Notes under the pieces: model-generated
Databases searched by the model: none
What the model was told of the DNA's origin: nothing
Seen by the model: only the letters and a program-made list of their open reading frames with translations
Part shown: positions 53,691 through 63,145 of the stretch, in pieces
Layout: each line of letters begins with the position of its first letter
How positions within the stretch are numbered: position 1 is the stretch's first letter
NCBI GenBank assembly: GCA_030491005.1
Contig: JAKZMJ010000005.1
Coordinates: 124,001-188,000, forward strand
Direction of reading: 5' to 3'
Length of the DNA stretch: 64,000 nucleotides
From: Sulfurospirillum sp.
Lineage (GTDB): Bacteria; Campylobacterota; Campylobacteria; Campylobacterales; Arcobacteraceae
Translations under genes and position numbers: made by a program

Positions 53691-54179
53691 ATGAATTATT
53701 TGAACTATACTTCAGAAGAAATGTTCTCATCGACACAGTTAATACGAAATAGTAAAACAATCTTTGATAAGCTGCAAAAGAACAAAGATATTCAAAAGGC
53801 TATTATATTAAGAGATGGAAAACCTAGTTTTATACTTTTAGATTTTCATTTTTATGAAAAACTAATGAGAGAACATATAGACTTACTAAAATCCTCAAAC
53901 TTAAAGCATAAAGACATTCCTAGTGAAGACAAGCAAAATTTTGTTCAAAATATCCCTGAAAAGCCTACTACTGCTAATATTGAGGATAAAACTATTCAAG
54001 ATACAAAAATAAAACAAGAGCCAAAAATAGAAGAAAAAGAAGAATCACAAACAAGTAATCAAATCAATGAAAATGATTTAGAGAAAGCTTTGGCAGAAAT
54101 CGAGCAATTAGATTTAAAAAAGTTTAAAGATAACAAAGAAGATAACCCTAAGCCATTAAAGGAATTTTGGGATAAATAA
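53691..54179 (+). CDS. Phd/YefM-like antitoxin-domain protein with a long charged tail, no toxin partner
   Basis: The 162-residue protein has residues 1-65 reading like a Phd/YefM fold: SSTQLIRNSKTIFDKLQ, AIILRDGKPSFILLDFHFYE and KLMREHIDLL. The remaining ~95 residues are Lys/Glu/Gln-rich and probably disordered, ending LKEFWDK. GGAG at 53680 precedes the ATG by 7 nt. An upstream in-frame TTG coincides with the -35 box and is not used. The next gene is ilvE, so no toxin is encoded nearby. The heptamer boxes in the promoter suggest autoregulation. It may be an orphan regulator recruited from a toxin-antitoxin module. Confidence 0.7.
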   Translation: MNYLNYTSEEMFSSTQLIRNSKTIFDKLQKNKDIQKAIILRDGKPSFILLDFHFYEKLMREHIDLLKSSNLKHKDIPSEDKQNFVQNIPEKPTTANIEDKTIQDTKIKQEPKIEEKEESQTSNQINENDLEKALAEIEQLDLKKFKDNKEDNPKPLKEFWDK

Positions 54180-54248
54180 ATTCTTTCATTAGATTTTAAT
54201 TTAATTTTAGTTAAAATTCTGTTGATATAATAGATTGTAGGGATATTA

Positions 54249-55169
54249 ATGACAGAAGCTAAGTATATTTGGATGGATGGCAAGTTTGTTAGTTGGAATG
54301 ATGCAAAAATTCATATTTTAAGTCATACTTTACATTATGGTAATGGTGCTATTGAGGGTACTAAAGCATACAAAACCCACGACGGAAGATGTGCAATTTT
54401 TAAGTTAAAAGAGCATACAAAAAGACTTATGTATTCTTCTAAAATGACTTTATTAAATGTGCCTTTTAATGAAGATACATTAAATAAAGCTCAAGTAGAA
54501 TTATTACAAAAAAATGAACTCTTTGATGGTGCTTATATACGACCATTAGTATATTTAGGTTACGGAGTTATGGGACTTTATCACAAAGAAGCACCTGTTC
54601 ATGTTTCAGTTGCAGCTTGGGAGTGGGGAGCTTATTTAGGAGATGAGGGTCTACAAAAAGGCGTTCGTGTTAAAATAGCTTCTATGACAAGAAATTCAAA
54701 TACCTCAGGTATGGGTAAGGCAAAAGCAGTTGCCAATTATCTTAACTCTCAAATGGCAAAATTTGAAGCAGTTGAGTGTGGTTATGATGAGGCATTATTA
54801 AGAGACGATCAAGGTTATATCGCTGAAGCCAGTGGGGCTTGTTTTTTTATAGTTAGAGATGGTGTTCTTATTAGTCCACCAAATGATAATTCATTAGAAT
54901 CAATTACACAAGCAACTGTTATTGATTTAGCTCATGATTTAGGCTATAAAGTTCTTAGACGAAAATTAACAAGAGAAGAAGTATATATAGCAGATGAAGC
55001 ATTTTTTACAGGAACTGCTGTTGAAGTAACTCCTATACGAGATATTGATGCTAGAATAATAGGTGAGGGCAAAAGAGGACCAATTACAAAAATATTACAA
55101 GATGCTTATTTTGATGTAGTTGCAGGTAAAAATGACAAATATTTAAAAAATTTAACATATATTAATTAA
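54249..55169 (+). CDS. ilvE: Branched-chain amino acid aminotransferase IlvE
   Basis: This PLP enzyme transaminates branched 2-oxo acids to Leu, Ile and Val. The 306-residue class IV aminotransferase has HTLHYGNGAIEGTKAY, YIRPLVYLGYGVMG, MGKAKAVANYLNSQMAKFEA (with the PLP-binding Lys region), AEASGACFFIVRDG and EAFFTGTAVEVTPI. These are standard family motifs. Confidence 0.95.
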   Translation: MTEAKYIWMDGKFVSWNDAKIHILSHTLHYGNGAIEGTKAYKTHDGRCAIFKLKEHTKRLMYSSKMTLLNVPFNEDTLNKAQVELLQKNELFDGAYIRPLVYLGYGVMGLYHKEAPVHVSVAAWEWGAYLGDEGLQKGVRVKIASMTRNSNTSGMGKAKAVANYLNSQMAKFEAVECGYDEALLRDDQGYIAEASGACFFIVRDGVLISPPNDNSLESITQATVIDLAHDLGYKVLRRKLTREEVYIADEAFFTGTAVEVTPIRDIDARIIGEGKRGPITKILQDAYFDVVAGKNDKYLKNLTYIN

Positions 55170-55183
55170 AAAAAGGAAAATAC

Positions 55184-56257
55184 ATGCCAATAGATAATGA
55201 CTATTTTAAAAATAAACAACAAAATCAAAATGGATCGAACGGGGGAGGTGGTGATTATAGACCTCCTTTTGAACCACCTGAGATATTTAAAAACTTAGGT
55301 AAAAAAGCAGGTATTATTTATGCTATTGTTGCTGTACTTGCTTTATTGTTTTTCGTAAAACCTTTTATTATCGTAGAATCTGGTCAAGTTGGTATTAAAA
55401 GTACAGCAGGTAAATATGAGGAAGAGCCTTTAAGACCAGGTTTTCATCTTTATATTCCTGGAGTTCAAAAAGTTAGACTTGTTGATACAAAAGTTAGACT
55501 TATGAATTATAAAACAGTAGAAGATATGAGTGGTTTTGATTCAGGCATTAGAGTTAATCCTGCAATTTCTATTTTAGATGCAAGAGGTTTACCTGTTTCT
55601 ATTGAATTAACTGTTCAATATAGATTAACAGCTGATGGAGCTCCTAAGACTATCGCTAATTGGGGACTTTCTTGGGAAGACAAGATTATTAACCCAGTTG
55701 TAAGAGATATTGTAAGAAATGTAGTTGGAACTTATACAGCTGAGGAATTACCAACAAAAAGAAATGAAATTGCATTAAAAATAGAGCAAGGTGTACGAGA
55801 TAATATTGATGCTTTACCATCAAAACCTGTTGCACTTTTATCAGTTCAATTAAGAGAGATAGTTTTACCTCAAAAAATAAGAGAGCAAATTGAAAGAGTA
55901 CAAATAGCAAATCAAGAAGCAGAAAGAGTAAAATACGAAGTTCAAAGAGCAAAACAAGAAGCTGAGAAAAAAGCAGCCTTAGCAATAGGAACTGCACAAG
56001 CTAAAAGAATTGAAGCTAAAGGTATAGCTGATGCAATAACTATTGAAGCTAAAGCACAATCGCAAGCAAATATTGCTATTGCAAAATCTTTAACTCCAAA
56101 TTTGTTAAAAATGCAACAAATAGCAATTCAAGGTAAATTTAATGATGCACTAAGAGTAAATAAAGATGCAAAAATCTTTTTAACACCTGGTGGTTCAACT
56201 CCAAATATTTGGGTTGATACGAAGAGTACATCAAGAAATAGTGTAATTAGTCAATAA
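55184..56257 (+). CDS. SPFH/prohibitin-family membrane protein
   Basis: In the 357-residue protein a flexible Gly/Gln/Asn-rich N-terminus precedes one membrane helix near 45-63. The SPFH domain (VESGQVGIKSTAGKYEEEPL and following) comes next, then a long coiled coil near 230-290 rich in Ala, Glu and Lys (RVKYEVQRAKQEAEKKAALA). Prohibitin/HflK-type proteins form large ring scaffolds in the membrane and restrain FtsH-type proteases. It follows ilvE by 14 nt. Confidence 0.9.
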   Translation: MPIDNDYFKNKQQNQNGSNGGGGDYRPPFEPPEIFKNLGKKAGIIYAIVAVLALLFFVKPFIIVESGQVGIKSTAGKYEEEPLRPGFHLYIPGVQKVRLVDTKVRLMNYKTVEDMSGFDSGIRVNPAISILDARGLPVSIELTVQYRLTADGAPKTIANWGLSWEDKIINPVVRDIVRNVVGTYTAEELPTKRNEIALKIEQGVRDNIDALPSKPVALLSVQLREIVLPQKIREQIERVQIANQEAERVKYEVQRAKQEAEKKAALAIGTAQAKRIEAKGIADAITIEAKAQSQANIAIAKSLTPNLLKMQQIAIQGKFNDALRVNKDAKIFLTPGGSTPNIWVDTKSTSRNSVISQ

Positions 56258-56292
56258 TACTAAGAGTATGATTGATTTCTTAGGATAAAAAT

Positions 56293-56964
56293 ATGTGTAT
56301 CGAAAAAATAAATTGGGATAAAGTAAATGGTTTAGTACCCGTAGTTACCCAAGATAATACTAGTAATGAAGTTTTAATGTTAGCTTATATGAATAAAGAA
56401 GCATTAAAACTTACATTAAAGACAAAAAAAGCACATTATTATAGCAGAACAAGACAGAGCTTATGGAAAAAAGGCGAAACTTCAGGACATATACAAGATG
56501 TCAAAGATATTTTAATTGATTGTGATAATGATACAATTTTATTAAAAGTTGATCAACATAAAGTAGCTTGTCACACAGGAAGAAAATCTTGTTTTTACAC
56601 TAATTTAGAAACTGGAGAAATTGTTAAAAGTAGTATCGTAAATTCTTCATCTAGCAGCATAGAAAAATTATATAATATTATTTGCCAAAGAAAAAATACA
56701 GATCCTACTAGCTCTTATACGGCAAAACTACTTCAAGGCAAGAGTAATTATATGTTAAAGAAGGTTTTAGAAGAGGCTAGTGAATTTACTTTTGCGATAA
56801 AAGATAATGATGAAAAAGAAATCATTTATGAATCAGCTGATTTGCTTTACCATTGTTTAGTTGCTCTTGCATCTAAGAATATCACCCCTGAACAAATACA
56901 AATAGAGCTAGAAAGACGATTTAAATTTTCAGGAATACAAGAGAAGAATTCTCGTTCTAAGTAG
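56293..56964 (+). CDS. hisIE: Bifunctional phosphoribosyl-AMP cyclohydrolase / phosphoribosyl-ATP pyrophosphatase HisIE
   Basis: HisIE performs steps two and three of histidine synthesis. The 223-residue protein has HisI at residues 1-110 (VLMLAYMNKEALKLTL, SLWKKGETSGH, the metal site DCDNDT, and CHTGRKSCFY). HisE spans about 130-220 (SYTAKLLQGKSNYMLKKVLEEASE and ESADLLYHCLVAL). The histidine genes in this window are scattered: hisHA, hisG and hisIE are in three places. The 3' end overlaps the convergent MFS gene by 8 nt. Confidence 0.95.
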   Translation: MCIEKINWDKVNGLVPVVTQDNTSNEVLMLAYMNKEALKLTLKTKKAHYYSRTRQSLWKKGETSGHIQDVKDILIDCDNDTILLKVDQHKVACHTGRKSCFYTNLETGEIVKSSIVNSSSSSIEKLYNIICQRKNTDPTSSYTAKLLQGKSNYMLKKVLEEASEFTFAIKDNDEKEIIYESADLLYHCLVALASKNITPEQIQIELERRFKFSGIQEKNSRSK

Positions 56965-58048
56965 AAGGCATTTTACTTGTTTTGATATTTAAGAATACAA
57001 ATGATATCAAAGCAAACAGTGCAGAATAAAGAAATAAATACTCACCATATAATTTTCCAGCACTTAAAGCTCCTATAAATCCACCTAAACCATAAGCAAT
57101 ACCGTACATAAATTGTTGAGCTAATTTTTTATTCTCATATAAAGTATATAAATACATAATAATAGCACTATGATATAAACCAAAAGAAAAAGCATGAATA
57201 CTTTGTGTGGCATATATTATTATAAGATTATCTGGAAATAAATACAACAATAACCACCGTAGAGCCGTAATGGCAATTGAAAACTTGATAATATTTAGTA
57301 AATTCTTTTTTAATAAAGGTGCTTGAAAATATAACATTACAATTTCACATATAACACCAAATGCCCATAAATAAGATATTGCTTCTAAAGAAATGCCTTG
57401 TTCTAACTCATAAATTGTAAAAAAATTATAAAATGACCCAAAACTTACTTGCATAAAAAATAAACTTAACCAAAATGACCAATATTTTAAAAAAGAAAAT
57501 CTCTTATATGAGATTTCTTCTTTATGGGAGATATCATATTTTAATAAAACAAAAGAAAAGAATATGGTAAAAACTATAGTGATAAAATAATAATGTATTG
57601 CAATATTAGGTTGATTTAAAAATTTAGCTAAGATAAGAGCAATTAGCATAAAACCTAAAGAGCCAAATAGTCTTGATTTTCCATATTTTTGCTTACCTAA
57701 ATTTTTCAAGGCAATTACTTCAATATAAGGAAGTATAATACTCCAGCCAATGCCCAAAAATAGATTTGTAATCATAAATAAATAAAAGCTATGAATAGTA
57801 AGATAAAACATAGCTGTTGAAATCAAAGAAATAATAAGAAATATTTTAAAAATTCTTTGATTTAATTGTATTTTATTTAGAAAAACAAAAGGTGTAATAA
57901 ATCTAATTAAAGGTGCAATTGCAAAAATAATTCCAATTTCCAATGTAGAATATAAAAGATTTTTTAATACTGTTGGCATAAAAATGATATATACAGCAAT
58001 AGCTGCAAAATAAAAAAAATAAAAGGCAGATAAATTAAAAAACAACAT
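56957..58048 (-). CDS. MFS transporter (MFS_1-like / HcaT type)
   Basis: The 363-residue protein has about 11-12 membrane helices and no other domain. The first helix pair contains FYFFYFAAIAVYIIFMP, and the loop after helix 4 has KNLGKQKYGKSRLFGSLGF, the R-x-W/F-G-S-x-G signature of the LacY/HcaT-like MFS branch. That group includes nucleoside and phenylpropionate permeases. The substrate is unknown. It shares its first base with the RDD gene stop (TAATG), so the two are translationally coupled. Confidence 0.8.
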   Translation of the reverse strand: MLFFNLSAFYFFYFAAIAVYIIFMPTVLKNLLYSTLEIGIIFAIAPLIRFITPFVFLNKIQLNQRIFKIFLIISLISTAMFYLTIHSFYLFMITNLFLGIGWSIILPYIEVIALKNLGKQKYGKSRLFGSLGFMLIALILAKFLNQPNIAIHYYFITIVFTIFFSFVLLKYDISHKEEISYKRFSFLKYWSFWLSLFFMQVSFGSFYNFFTIYELEQGISLEAISYLWAFGVICEIVMLYFQAPLLKKNLLNIIKFSIAITALRWLLLYLFPDNLIIIYATQSIHAFSFGLYHSAIIMYLYTLYENKKLAQQFMYGIAYGLGGFIGALSAGKLYGEYLFLYSALFALISFVFLNIKTSKMPST

Positions 58049-58509
58049 TATTTTTGGTAAATAAGACTTGTTCGTGAAAGAATATCATAAAATGTTTTCT
58101 TGTCTTTTCTAAAAAAAGGCATAAAAAGTAAAAGAAATGTTAGCATTGTAAAAGCCATACAAAAATATCTAAATAAAGCTTGAACTGGCGATATCTTATT
58201 ATTAGTAGTATTATTTACTAAATATAAATTATATGCTTTCAATCCTGGGGTTTGGGATGTTCTTATCCAAAATAAGACAATAATGATTAAATGAGTAATA
58301 ATAATAAGAGACCAAGCAAAACTTCTTTGTTTTGCAAATTCTTGTAGGCTTCCAATTATTAAGTAAATTACTATATATAATATGGGTATAGTAATTAAAA
58401 AAGAATCTATTATAAAAGCTTTAAATCTCGTAAATAAGGGAATGAAAAATATTTTTTCAACAGTATTTGATTTTTCTTTTTGCTTATTTATTTTATTCTT
58501 TTTTTTCAT
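58048..58509 (-). CDS. RDD-family membrane protein
   Basis: In the 153-residue protein a Lys-rich N-terminus leads into RFKAFIIDSFLITIPILYIV, which holds the Arg-Asp pair that gives the RDD family its name. Three predicted helices and the typical TPGLKAYNLYLV segment between helices 2 and 3 are present. Function is uncertain; some members are ion transporters. It lies between pyrE (5 nt) and the MFS gene (1 nt overlap). Confidence 0.85.
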   Translation of the reverse strand: MKKKNKINKQKEKSNTVEKIFFIPLFTRFKAFIIDSFLITIPILYIVIYLIIGSLQEFAKQRSFAWSLIIITHLIIIVLFWIRTSQTPGLKAYNLYLVNNTTNNKISPVQALFRYFCMAFTMLTFLLLFMPFFRKDKKTFYDILSRTSLIYQK

Positions 58510-58514
58510 TTATT

Positions 58515-59126
58515 TTAGTTGTTTTTACTTCCTGGCTTATATGCTTGGGATTTTCCTTCTTTACATAAGGGACAATTAGAAGGTTCATAAATGTCAAAAA
58601 CAAAATCTTCAAGTGCAAAAAGAGGTTTATCTAAAGGTAATTTACAATTTTTTTGTCTTTGCAATTTACTATTTCGCCTTGTACAAAAACCTCTATTTGC
58701 TAATGCAGCATAAGCTACAACTTGCCCACCATTTTTTTCTATCTCATTTGCCGCTTCTAATGCTGAACCACCAGTTGTGATAATGTCTTCACAAATTAAA
58801 AATTTTTCATTTTGCTTAACTTCAAAACCTCTTCTAATAGTCATTTTTGTATTCACTCTTTCAGCAAATATAAATCTAACTCCTAACTGTTCTGCTAAAG
58901 CATAACCAGATATTATACCACCAAGAGCAGGTGAGCAAATGGCATCAATATGGATACCAGCATCTGTGATTTGTTTGGCTAAGGCACTTGCTAGTATCTT
59001 CGCAGTTTTGGGGTCTTCTAAGACTTTTGCAGATTGTAAATAGTACTTAGAATGGTATCCACTACTTAGTTTAAAATGACCTTCTAAATAAGCATTAGAA
59101 TCTTTATATATTTGTTCTATATTCAT
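58515..59126 (-). CDS. pyrE: Orotate phosphoribosyltransferase PyrE
   Basis: PyrE converts orotate and PRPP to OMP in pyrimidine synthesis. The 203-residue protein has the PRPP-binding loop [21 protein letters not shown] and the [17 protein letters not shown]-terminal segment. The long-form features of the epsilonproteobacterial enzyme are present, with a Cys-rich tail (NCPLCKEGK). It starts directly after the frr stop. Confidence 0.94.
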   Translation of the reverse strand: MNIEQIYKDSNAYLEGHFKLSSGYHSKYYLQSAKVLEDPKTAKILASALAKQITDAGIHIDAICSPALGGIISGYALAEQLGVRFIFAERVNTKMTIRRGFEVKQNEKFLICEDIITTGGSALEAANEIEKNGGQVVAYAALANRGFCTRRNSKLQRQKNCKLPLDKPLFALEDFVFDIYEPSNCPLCKEGKSQAYKPGSKNN

Positions 59127-59127
59127 A

Positions 59128-59685
59128 CTAAACCTTAAGTATTTCTTGTTCTTTTGTTTTTAAAATATCATCACAGGAGTTTACAACTGTGTTGGTTATT
59201 TTTTGAATTTCATCAAGTGCTTTTTTATTCTCATCGTCAGAAATATCTTTGTCTTTATGCAAAGTTTTTATTTTATCATTTGAATGTTTTCGTATATTTC
59301 TAATTGCTACTTTTGCATTATCAGTCATAACTTTTGCACCCTTTGCACTTTCTTTTCTTTGCTCAACAGTCATGGGTGCAAAATATAGTTTTATTATTTC
59401 TCCATCATTATTTGGATTAACACCTATATTTGCATTTTGAATTGCTTTTTCAATTTTTTCTAATAGATTTTTTTCCCATGGATTAACAACGATAGTTGTA
59501 GCATCTGTGGCTATTACTGAACCAACTTGAGTTAATTGTGTTTGTGTACCATAATAATCTATCTTAATGGCATCTAAAACAGAAGTAGTGACCTTTCCTG
59601 TTCTTAGTGTTTTATAATCACGTCTTAAAGCTTCAATTGATTTTTGCATATTTTCTTTTGCATTAGTGTATATATCTTCTAACAT
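59128..59685 (-). CDS. frr: Ribosome recycling factor
   Basis: This factor releases ribosomes from mRNA after termination, together with EF-G. The 185-residue protein has domain I helices ([21 protein letters not shown]), the hinge and domain II ([33 protein letters not shown]), and the C-terminal helix ([20 protein letters not shown], read here as [14 protein letters not shown]). Length and sequence are typical. Confidence 0.96.
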   Translation of the reverse strand: MLEDIYTNAKENMQKSIEALRRDYKTLRTGKVTTSVLDAIKIDYYGTQTQLTQVGSVIATDATTIVVNPWEKNLLEKIEKAIQNANIGVNPNNDGEIIKLYFAPMTVEQRKESAKGAKVMTDNAKVAIRNIRKHSNDKIKTLHKDKDISDDENKKALDEIQKITNTVVNSCDDILKTKEQEILKV

Positions 59686-59690
59686 ATTTA

Positions 59691-60644
59691 TTATTCCCCT
59701 TTATTTTTGATTAGCATAATACTTGATCTTGTATAAATATTCGTAGCTAAAGATAGTCTAATCCTATTTTTTTTTAAGTACTTGTTTATCTTAAGTTCAA
59801 TAATACCATTATTAGCAACAATATTTGACCAACCATAGCCTGTAATAAACAACTTTAGATTTTTTAATTTTGGATTTACTTTAGCATATACGGTTTTTAG
59901 TATACCATCTTTTGGATAAATTAAAGGCTCCATCCATTTGACATCAATTGTTTTATATTTAAAAACTTCTCTTAAGCTAGTCTTTGAGGATATTGGTATT
60001 CTCCTTATATTTAAAACATCTGAATTTGTATAAACTGAACCTGGACTTTGGTTAAATATTGCATCAAATTTAAATTTATTTATTTCTTTAAAAACTTTTT
60101 GATTATATTCTCCAAAGGGATAAACATAAGTGTTTACTTTTTGATTTAATTTTTTAAAAATCAAATCTAAACCTTTTTTAGTATCTTCATATATCTCATT
60201 TGAACCAAGATGAGTTAGGTGTTTGTGGGAATAAGAATGTAAAGAAATATCACCATAGTTCGATATTTCTTTGATTTGTTTCCAAGTTAAAAAATCTTTA
60301 TAATTATCATCTATAGCTTTTACATAAAGTGCTAAGACAAATGGGTATTTGTATTCTTTAAATATTTTAAAAGCATGAGTATAAAAACTTTTATATCCAT
60401 CATCAATCATTAAAAGAACCCAATTATCTGGTATAGTTTCTTTTTGATTTAATTTTTCAAGTAAATCAGAAAGACTAACAACCTTATATGAATGTTTTTT
60501 CAAAAACTCAAATTGTTCTATTAATTTAATACTTGATATATTAGTACTTGGGTGTTTGAATTCATTAAACCTATGATAAACAAATACATGAGCATTTGCA
60601 TTAAGGTATAAATAAGATATAAAAAGAAGTAAGAAATACTTCAA
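59691..60644 (-). CDS. Secreted polysaccharide deacetylase (NodB-like)
   Basis: The 317-residue protein has a signal peptide of about 18 residues ([18 protein letters not shown]). The NodB domain motif 1 reads [17 protein letters not shown] and motif 2 reads [16 protein letters not shown] with the two metal-binding His residues. [13 protein letters not shown] and a beta-rich C-terminal extension of about 90 residues follow. It probably acts on a periplasmic or surface glycan containing N-acetyl sugars. The gene lies 6 nt from secG and frr on either side. Confidence 0.87.
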   Translation of the reverse strand: MKYFLLLFISYLYLNANAHVFVYHRFNEFKHPSTNISSIKLIEQFEFLKKHSYKVVSLSDLLEKLNQKETIPDNWVLLMIDDGYKSFYTHAFKIFKEYKYPFVLALYVKAIDDNYKDFLTWKQIKEISNYGDISLHSYSHKHLTHLGSNEIYEDTKKGLDLIFKKLNQKVNTYVYPFGEYNQKVFKEINKFKFDAIFNQSPGSVYTNSDVLNIRRIPISSKTSLREVFKYKTIDVKWMEPLIYPKDGILKTVYAKVNPKLKNLKLFITGYGWSNIVANNGIIELKINKYLKKNRIRLSLATNIYTRSSIMLIKNKGE

Positions 60645-60650
60645 TTTATC

Positions 60651-60992
60651 TTACTTGCTATTTGGAATAACTGGTACAGCAGGTACTAATGGAATTTGTT
60701 TGCTAGTATTAGGTTTAGCAGGTATTAGCCTGTCAGTTTTTACTGTATCGACTACACTTTGTTGTTTTTGTTGATTATATATATAACCAAGAGTTAAGGT
60801 ATTAGTAACAAATAATAAACCAAGTGTCATAGTGATTTTTGTTAAAAAACTAGCAGGACCTTTTGCTCCAAATAAAGAATCATTACTACCACTATAGGCA
60901 CCAAGACCTATACTAGAACTTTTTTGTAATAATACTGATATAGTTAACATTATTGCTAAAACAAATTGCACTATTAAAAGAGATGATGACAT
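60651..60992 (-). CDS. secG: Protein translocase subunit SecG
   Basis: This is the accessory channel subunit of SecYEG. The 113-residue protein has two membrane helices (LIVQFVLAIMLTISVLLQ and ITMTLGLLFVTNTLTLGYIY) separated by the conserved GLGAYSGSNDSLFGAKGPASFL loop, given in part. A Pro-rich C-terminal tail (LVPAVPVIPN) ends it. It is the first gene of the leftward secG-deacetylase-frr-pyrE-RDD-MFS run. Confidence 0.93.
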   Translation of the reverse strand: MSSSLLIVQFVLAIMLTISVLLQKSSSIGLGAYSGSNDSLFGAKGPASFLTKITMTLGLLFVTNTLTLGYIYNQQKQQSVVDTVKTDRLIPAKPNTSKQIPLVPAVPVIPNSK

Positions 60993-61095
60993 ATTTACTT
61001 TCCTTGTTGAAAAATGGAACCTATTTTACCTTAAATTTATTTAAAAAAAGTTAAAATTCTTTAAATTTACTAAAAAGAAAGTAGAACTTATAAAT

Positions 61096-61791
61096 ATGCT
61101 TATACAAAAAGAATTTTCAAAACATGCATTTGAATACGATAATTTTAATATTATCCAACAATTAGCAGCAAAAGCATTGGTTCGAGATATAACTAATCAA
61201 CCTAAAAGAATACTAGAAATAGGCTCAGGTTCAGGGCAGGTGGTAAAATATATTACTTGGGATTTTGATTTATATACAGCAGTAGATTTTTCAGCTTCCA
61301 TGTGCGAAATACACCCAAAAAGAAAAAATCTTAATATTATGTGTTATGATTTTGATTCAGATAAATTTATAAAAAAAATGCAAAATGAATATTTTGATAT
61401 CATCATTTCCTCTTCATCTTTACAATGGTCAAAGAATTTACCAAAACTATTAGAACATTTAAGTAAAATTACAAAAACTTTTTATGCCGTTTTATTTACT
61501 TCTAATACTTTTAAAAGTATACAAAATATCACTAAAATTTCATCACCCATTCTTTGCCAAGAAGATATTAAAAGTGCTTTTTTAAATAACTTTGAGTGTG
61601 AATTTGATATATTGACTTATAAATTAGAATTTGAAAATAAAAAAGAATTATTTGCTTATATTAAAAAATCTGGAGTGGCTTCTAATACTAAAGCACTAGA
61701 TTTTAAAAATGCAAAAAAATTATATAAGGAATATAAAGTAAATTATTTAGAATTTGAGCTTATTTTTGTTAAAGCTATTTCTAAATCATAA
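61096..61791 (+). CDS. SAM-dependent methyltransferase, BioC-like
   Basis: The 231-residue protein starts FSKHAFEYDNFNIIQQLAAK, close to the BioC N-terminus. SAM motif I RILEIGSGSGQVVKYI follows, then AVDFSASM and FDIIISSSSLQWSKNL, where Leu-Gln-Trp is typical of malonyl-ACP O-methyltransferase. A role in biotin synthesis is therefore likely, but no other biotin gene is in view. The last 49 nt overlap the convergent ThiD2-like gene. Confidence 0.75.
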   Translation: MLIQKEFSKHAFEYDNFNIIQQLAAKALVRDITNQPKRILEIGSGSGQVVKYITWDFDLYTAVDFSASMCEIHPKRKNLNIMCYDFDSDKFIKKMQNEYFDIIISSSSLQWSKNLPKLLEHLSKITKTFYAVLFTSNTFKSIQNITKISSPILCQEDIKSAFLNNFECEFDILTYKLEFENKKELFAYIKKSGVASNTKALDFKNAKKLYKEYKVNYLEFELIFVKAISKS

Positions 61792-62147
61792 AGTTCATAT
61801 CTTATGTATTTAAAGTTTTCACTATCTTTTACTGAATTTAGCTTGAAAAACTCTTCTAATACTCTTGCACTTTCTTGAGCTCTTTTAAAATTTGCTACAA
61901 GAATAGATTTTAAATCGTTTCGTAATTGCTCACTAGGAGTAGACTGTTTTAAAACATCATTTTTGATATCTCTTGATTTTAGTAAGTTATCATATTGTGC
62001 AACTCTACTTTTATGCCTTAAGACTTTGAGTTTATAAGATATTTCTTTGTTGTTATAAATATATCTAAATATATCTTCAACAACACGAATACCTTCTCTT
62101 AACCTATTCAAATTTGCATCAAGTAATCTTAAAGTATTTTGTTCCAT
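61743..62147 (-). CDS. ThiD2-like protein (thiamine-biosynthesis-associated)
   Basis: The 134-residue helical protein begins RLLDANLNRLREGIRVVEDIFRY, continues SYKLKVLRHKSRVAQYD and has FKRAQESARVLEEFFKL. This is the ThiD2 (PF17792-type) pattern, a domain found alone or fused to ThiE and reported to act in hydroxymethylpyrimidine phosphate kinase complementation. The identification is from memory. thiL is present at 22.8 kb but not linked. Confidence 0.75.
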   Translation of the reverse strand: MEQNTLRLLDANLNRLREGIRVVEDIFRYIYNNKEISYKLKVLRHKSRVAQYDNLLKSRDIKNDVLKQSTPSEQLRNDLKSILVANFKRAQESARVLEEFFKLNSVKDSENFKYIRYELYDLEIALTKISSNSK

Positions 62148-62169
62148 TATAAGCTTATTTAAAATGTAT

Positions 62170-62201
62170 AACTATACTCTTGAGTACTCAAGAGTATAGT
62201 T
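62170..62201. terminator. Perfect 32-nt palindrome at the end of the Bax-inhibitor-1 gene
   Basis: The 16-nt half-site ACTATACTCTTGAGTA-type sequence pairs completely with its complement and has no loop. It lies 2 nt after the stop of the leftward gene and is followed on that strand by TATACATTTT. A terminator is likely, though the T-run is poor; a binding site is possible. Confidence 0.6.
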
Positions 62202-62203
62202 TA

Positions 62204-62896
62204 TTAGTCATCACTATTAAAAATACCTAAAATTTGTAATAGTGATATAAATAGATTAAAAAAGTCTAAATATAAAGATAAGGCAGCTTCAATTGGAGAA
62301 TCATATCCACCTTTTATGATTTGCTGAGTATCATATAATATGAAAGCAGAAAATAGTAAAGCTCCACCACTGGCAATTAATAGTTGAAACATTGATGACT
62401 GGAAAAATATATTTGATATACTTGCTACTATCATTATGATAAGTGCAATAAATAGCATTTTCCCCATAGATGAAAAGTCTCTCTTAGTTGACATTGCAAA
62501 CATAGATATTCCACCAAATGCAACTGAGGTCATTAAAAATGCTTGCCCAACAATAGAAGCTCCTCCTGGCATGGAAAAAATAGATGTTAATAGGGGTGCT
62601 ATTGTTAATCCTGAGATAAAAGCAAAAGCAAATAAAACAGCTAAGTTAACACCTGGAATATGTTTAACTCTAGGAATTACAAACCAAATTAATGCAATTT
62701 CAATACCAAATAATAGCCAATATATTCCTCCCATTAAATAAGATACAATATCAAGCCCAATATAAGCTCCAGCAGTTGCTGCTAAAAGTGAACCTGCAAA
62801 TAATTGATAAGTTGCTTTTAAAAAACTCATTAATTTTATTCTTGATGAATCCATAGTTTGATTCGATTCGTGAGATAAATAATCTCTATTATACAT
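62204..62896 (-). CDS. Bax inhibitor-1 (BI-1/YccA) family membrane protein
   Basis: The 230-residue protein has seven predicted helices after a short cytoplasmic N-terminus (MYNRDYLSHESNQTMDSS). It has the conserved FISGLTIAPLLTSI and the C-terminal SAFILYDTQQIIKGGYDSPI, with the acidic residues that form the pH-sensing pair, and ends LYLDFFNLFISLLQILGIF. Bacterial members are putative ion channels or modulators of FtsH. The physiological role is unknown here. Confidence 0.92.
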   Translation of the reverse strand: MYNRDYLSHESNQTMDSSRIKLMSFLKATYQLFAGSLLAATAGAYIGLDIVSYLMGGIYWLLFGIEIALIWFVIPRVKHIPGVNLAVLFAFAFISGLTIAPLLTSIFSMPGGASIVGQAFLMTSVAFGGISMFAMSTKRDFSSMGKMLFIALIIMIVASISNIFFQSSMFQLLIASGGALLFSAFILYDTQQIIKGGYDSPIEAALSLYLDFFNLFISLLQILGIFNSDD

Positions 62897-63145
62897 AATT
62901 AAAATCCTTTCTTTTTTATATTAATACCACATTTTATTCTTTTAATCTTAATATTTACTTTAATAAATTCTAGCATTAGTTTTAACTAGTTATTTTGCTT
63001 GTAAATTTACTTAAATAATTCTATTTTCTTTGTACGAAATTCTTTTTGCTTTAAGCATTATTGTTGTAAAATATTTTACAAATTTATCATAATACTATAC
63101 TTAATTTTTCAATAAAAATTACCTTGATTGAAGGAGAACTCATAT

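Noticed and set aside
62170-62201. Palindrome as a regulator operator
   Set aside because: It lies 2 nt after a stop codon between a gene end and the next co-directional gene, where a terminator is the simpler explanation, although its T-run is weak.
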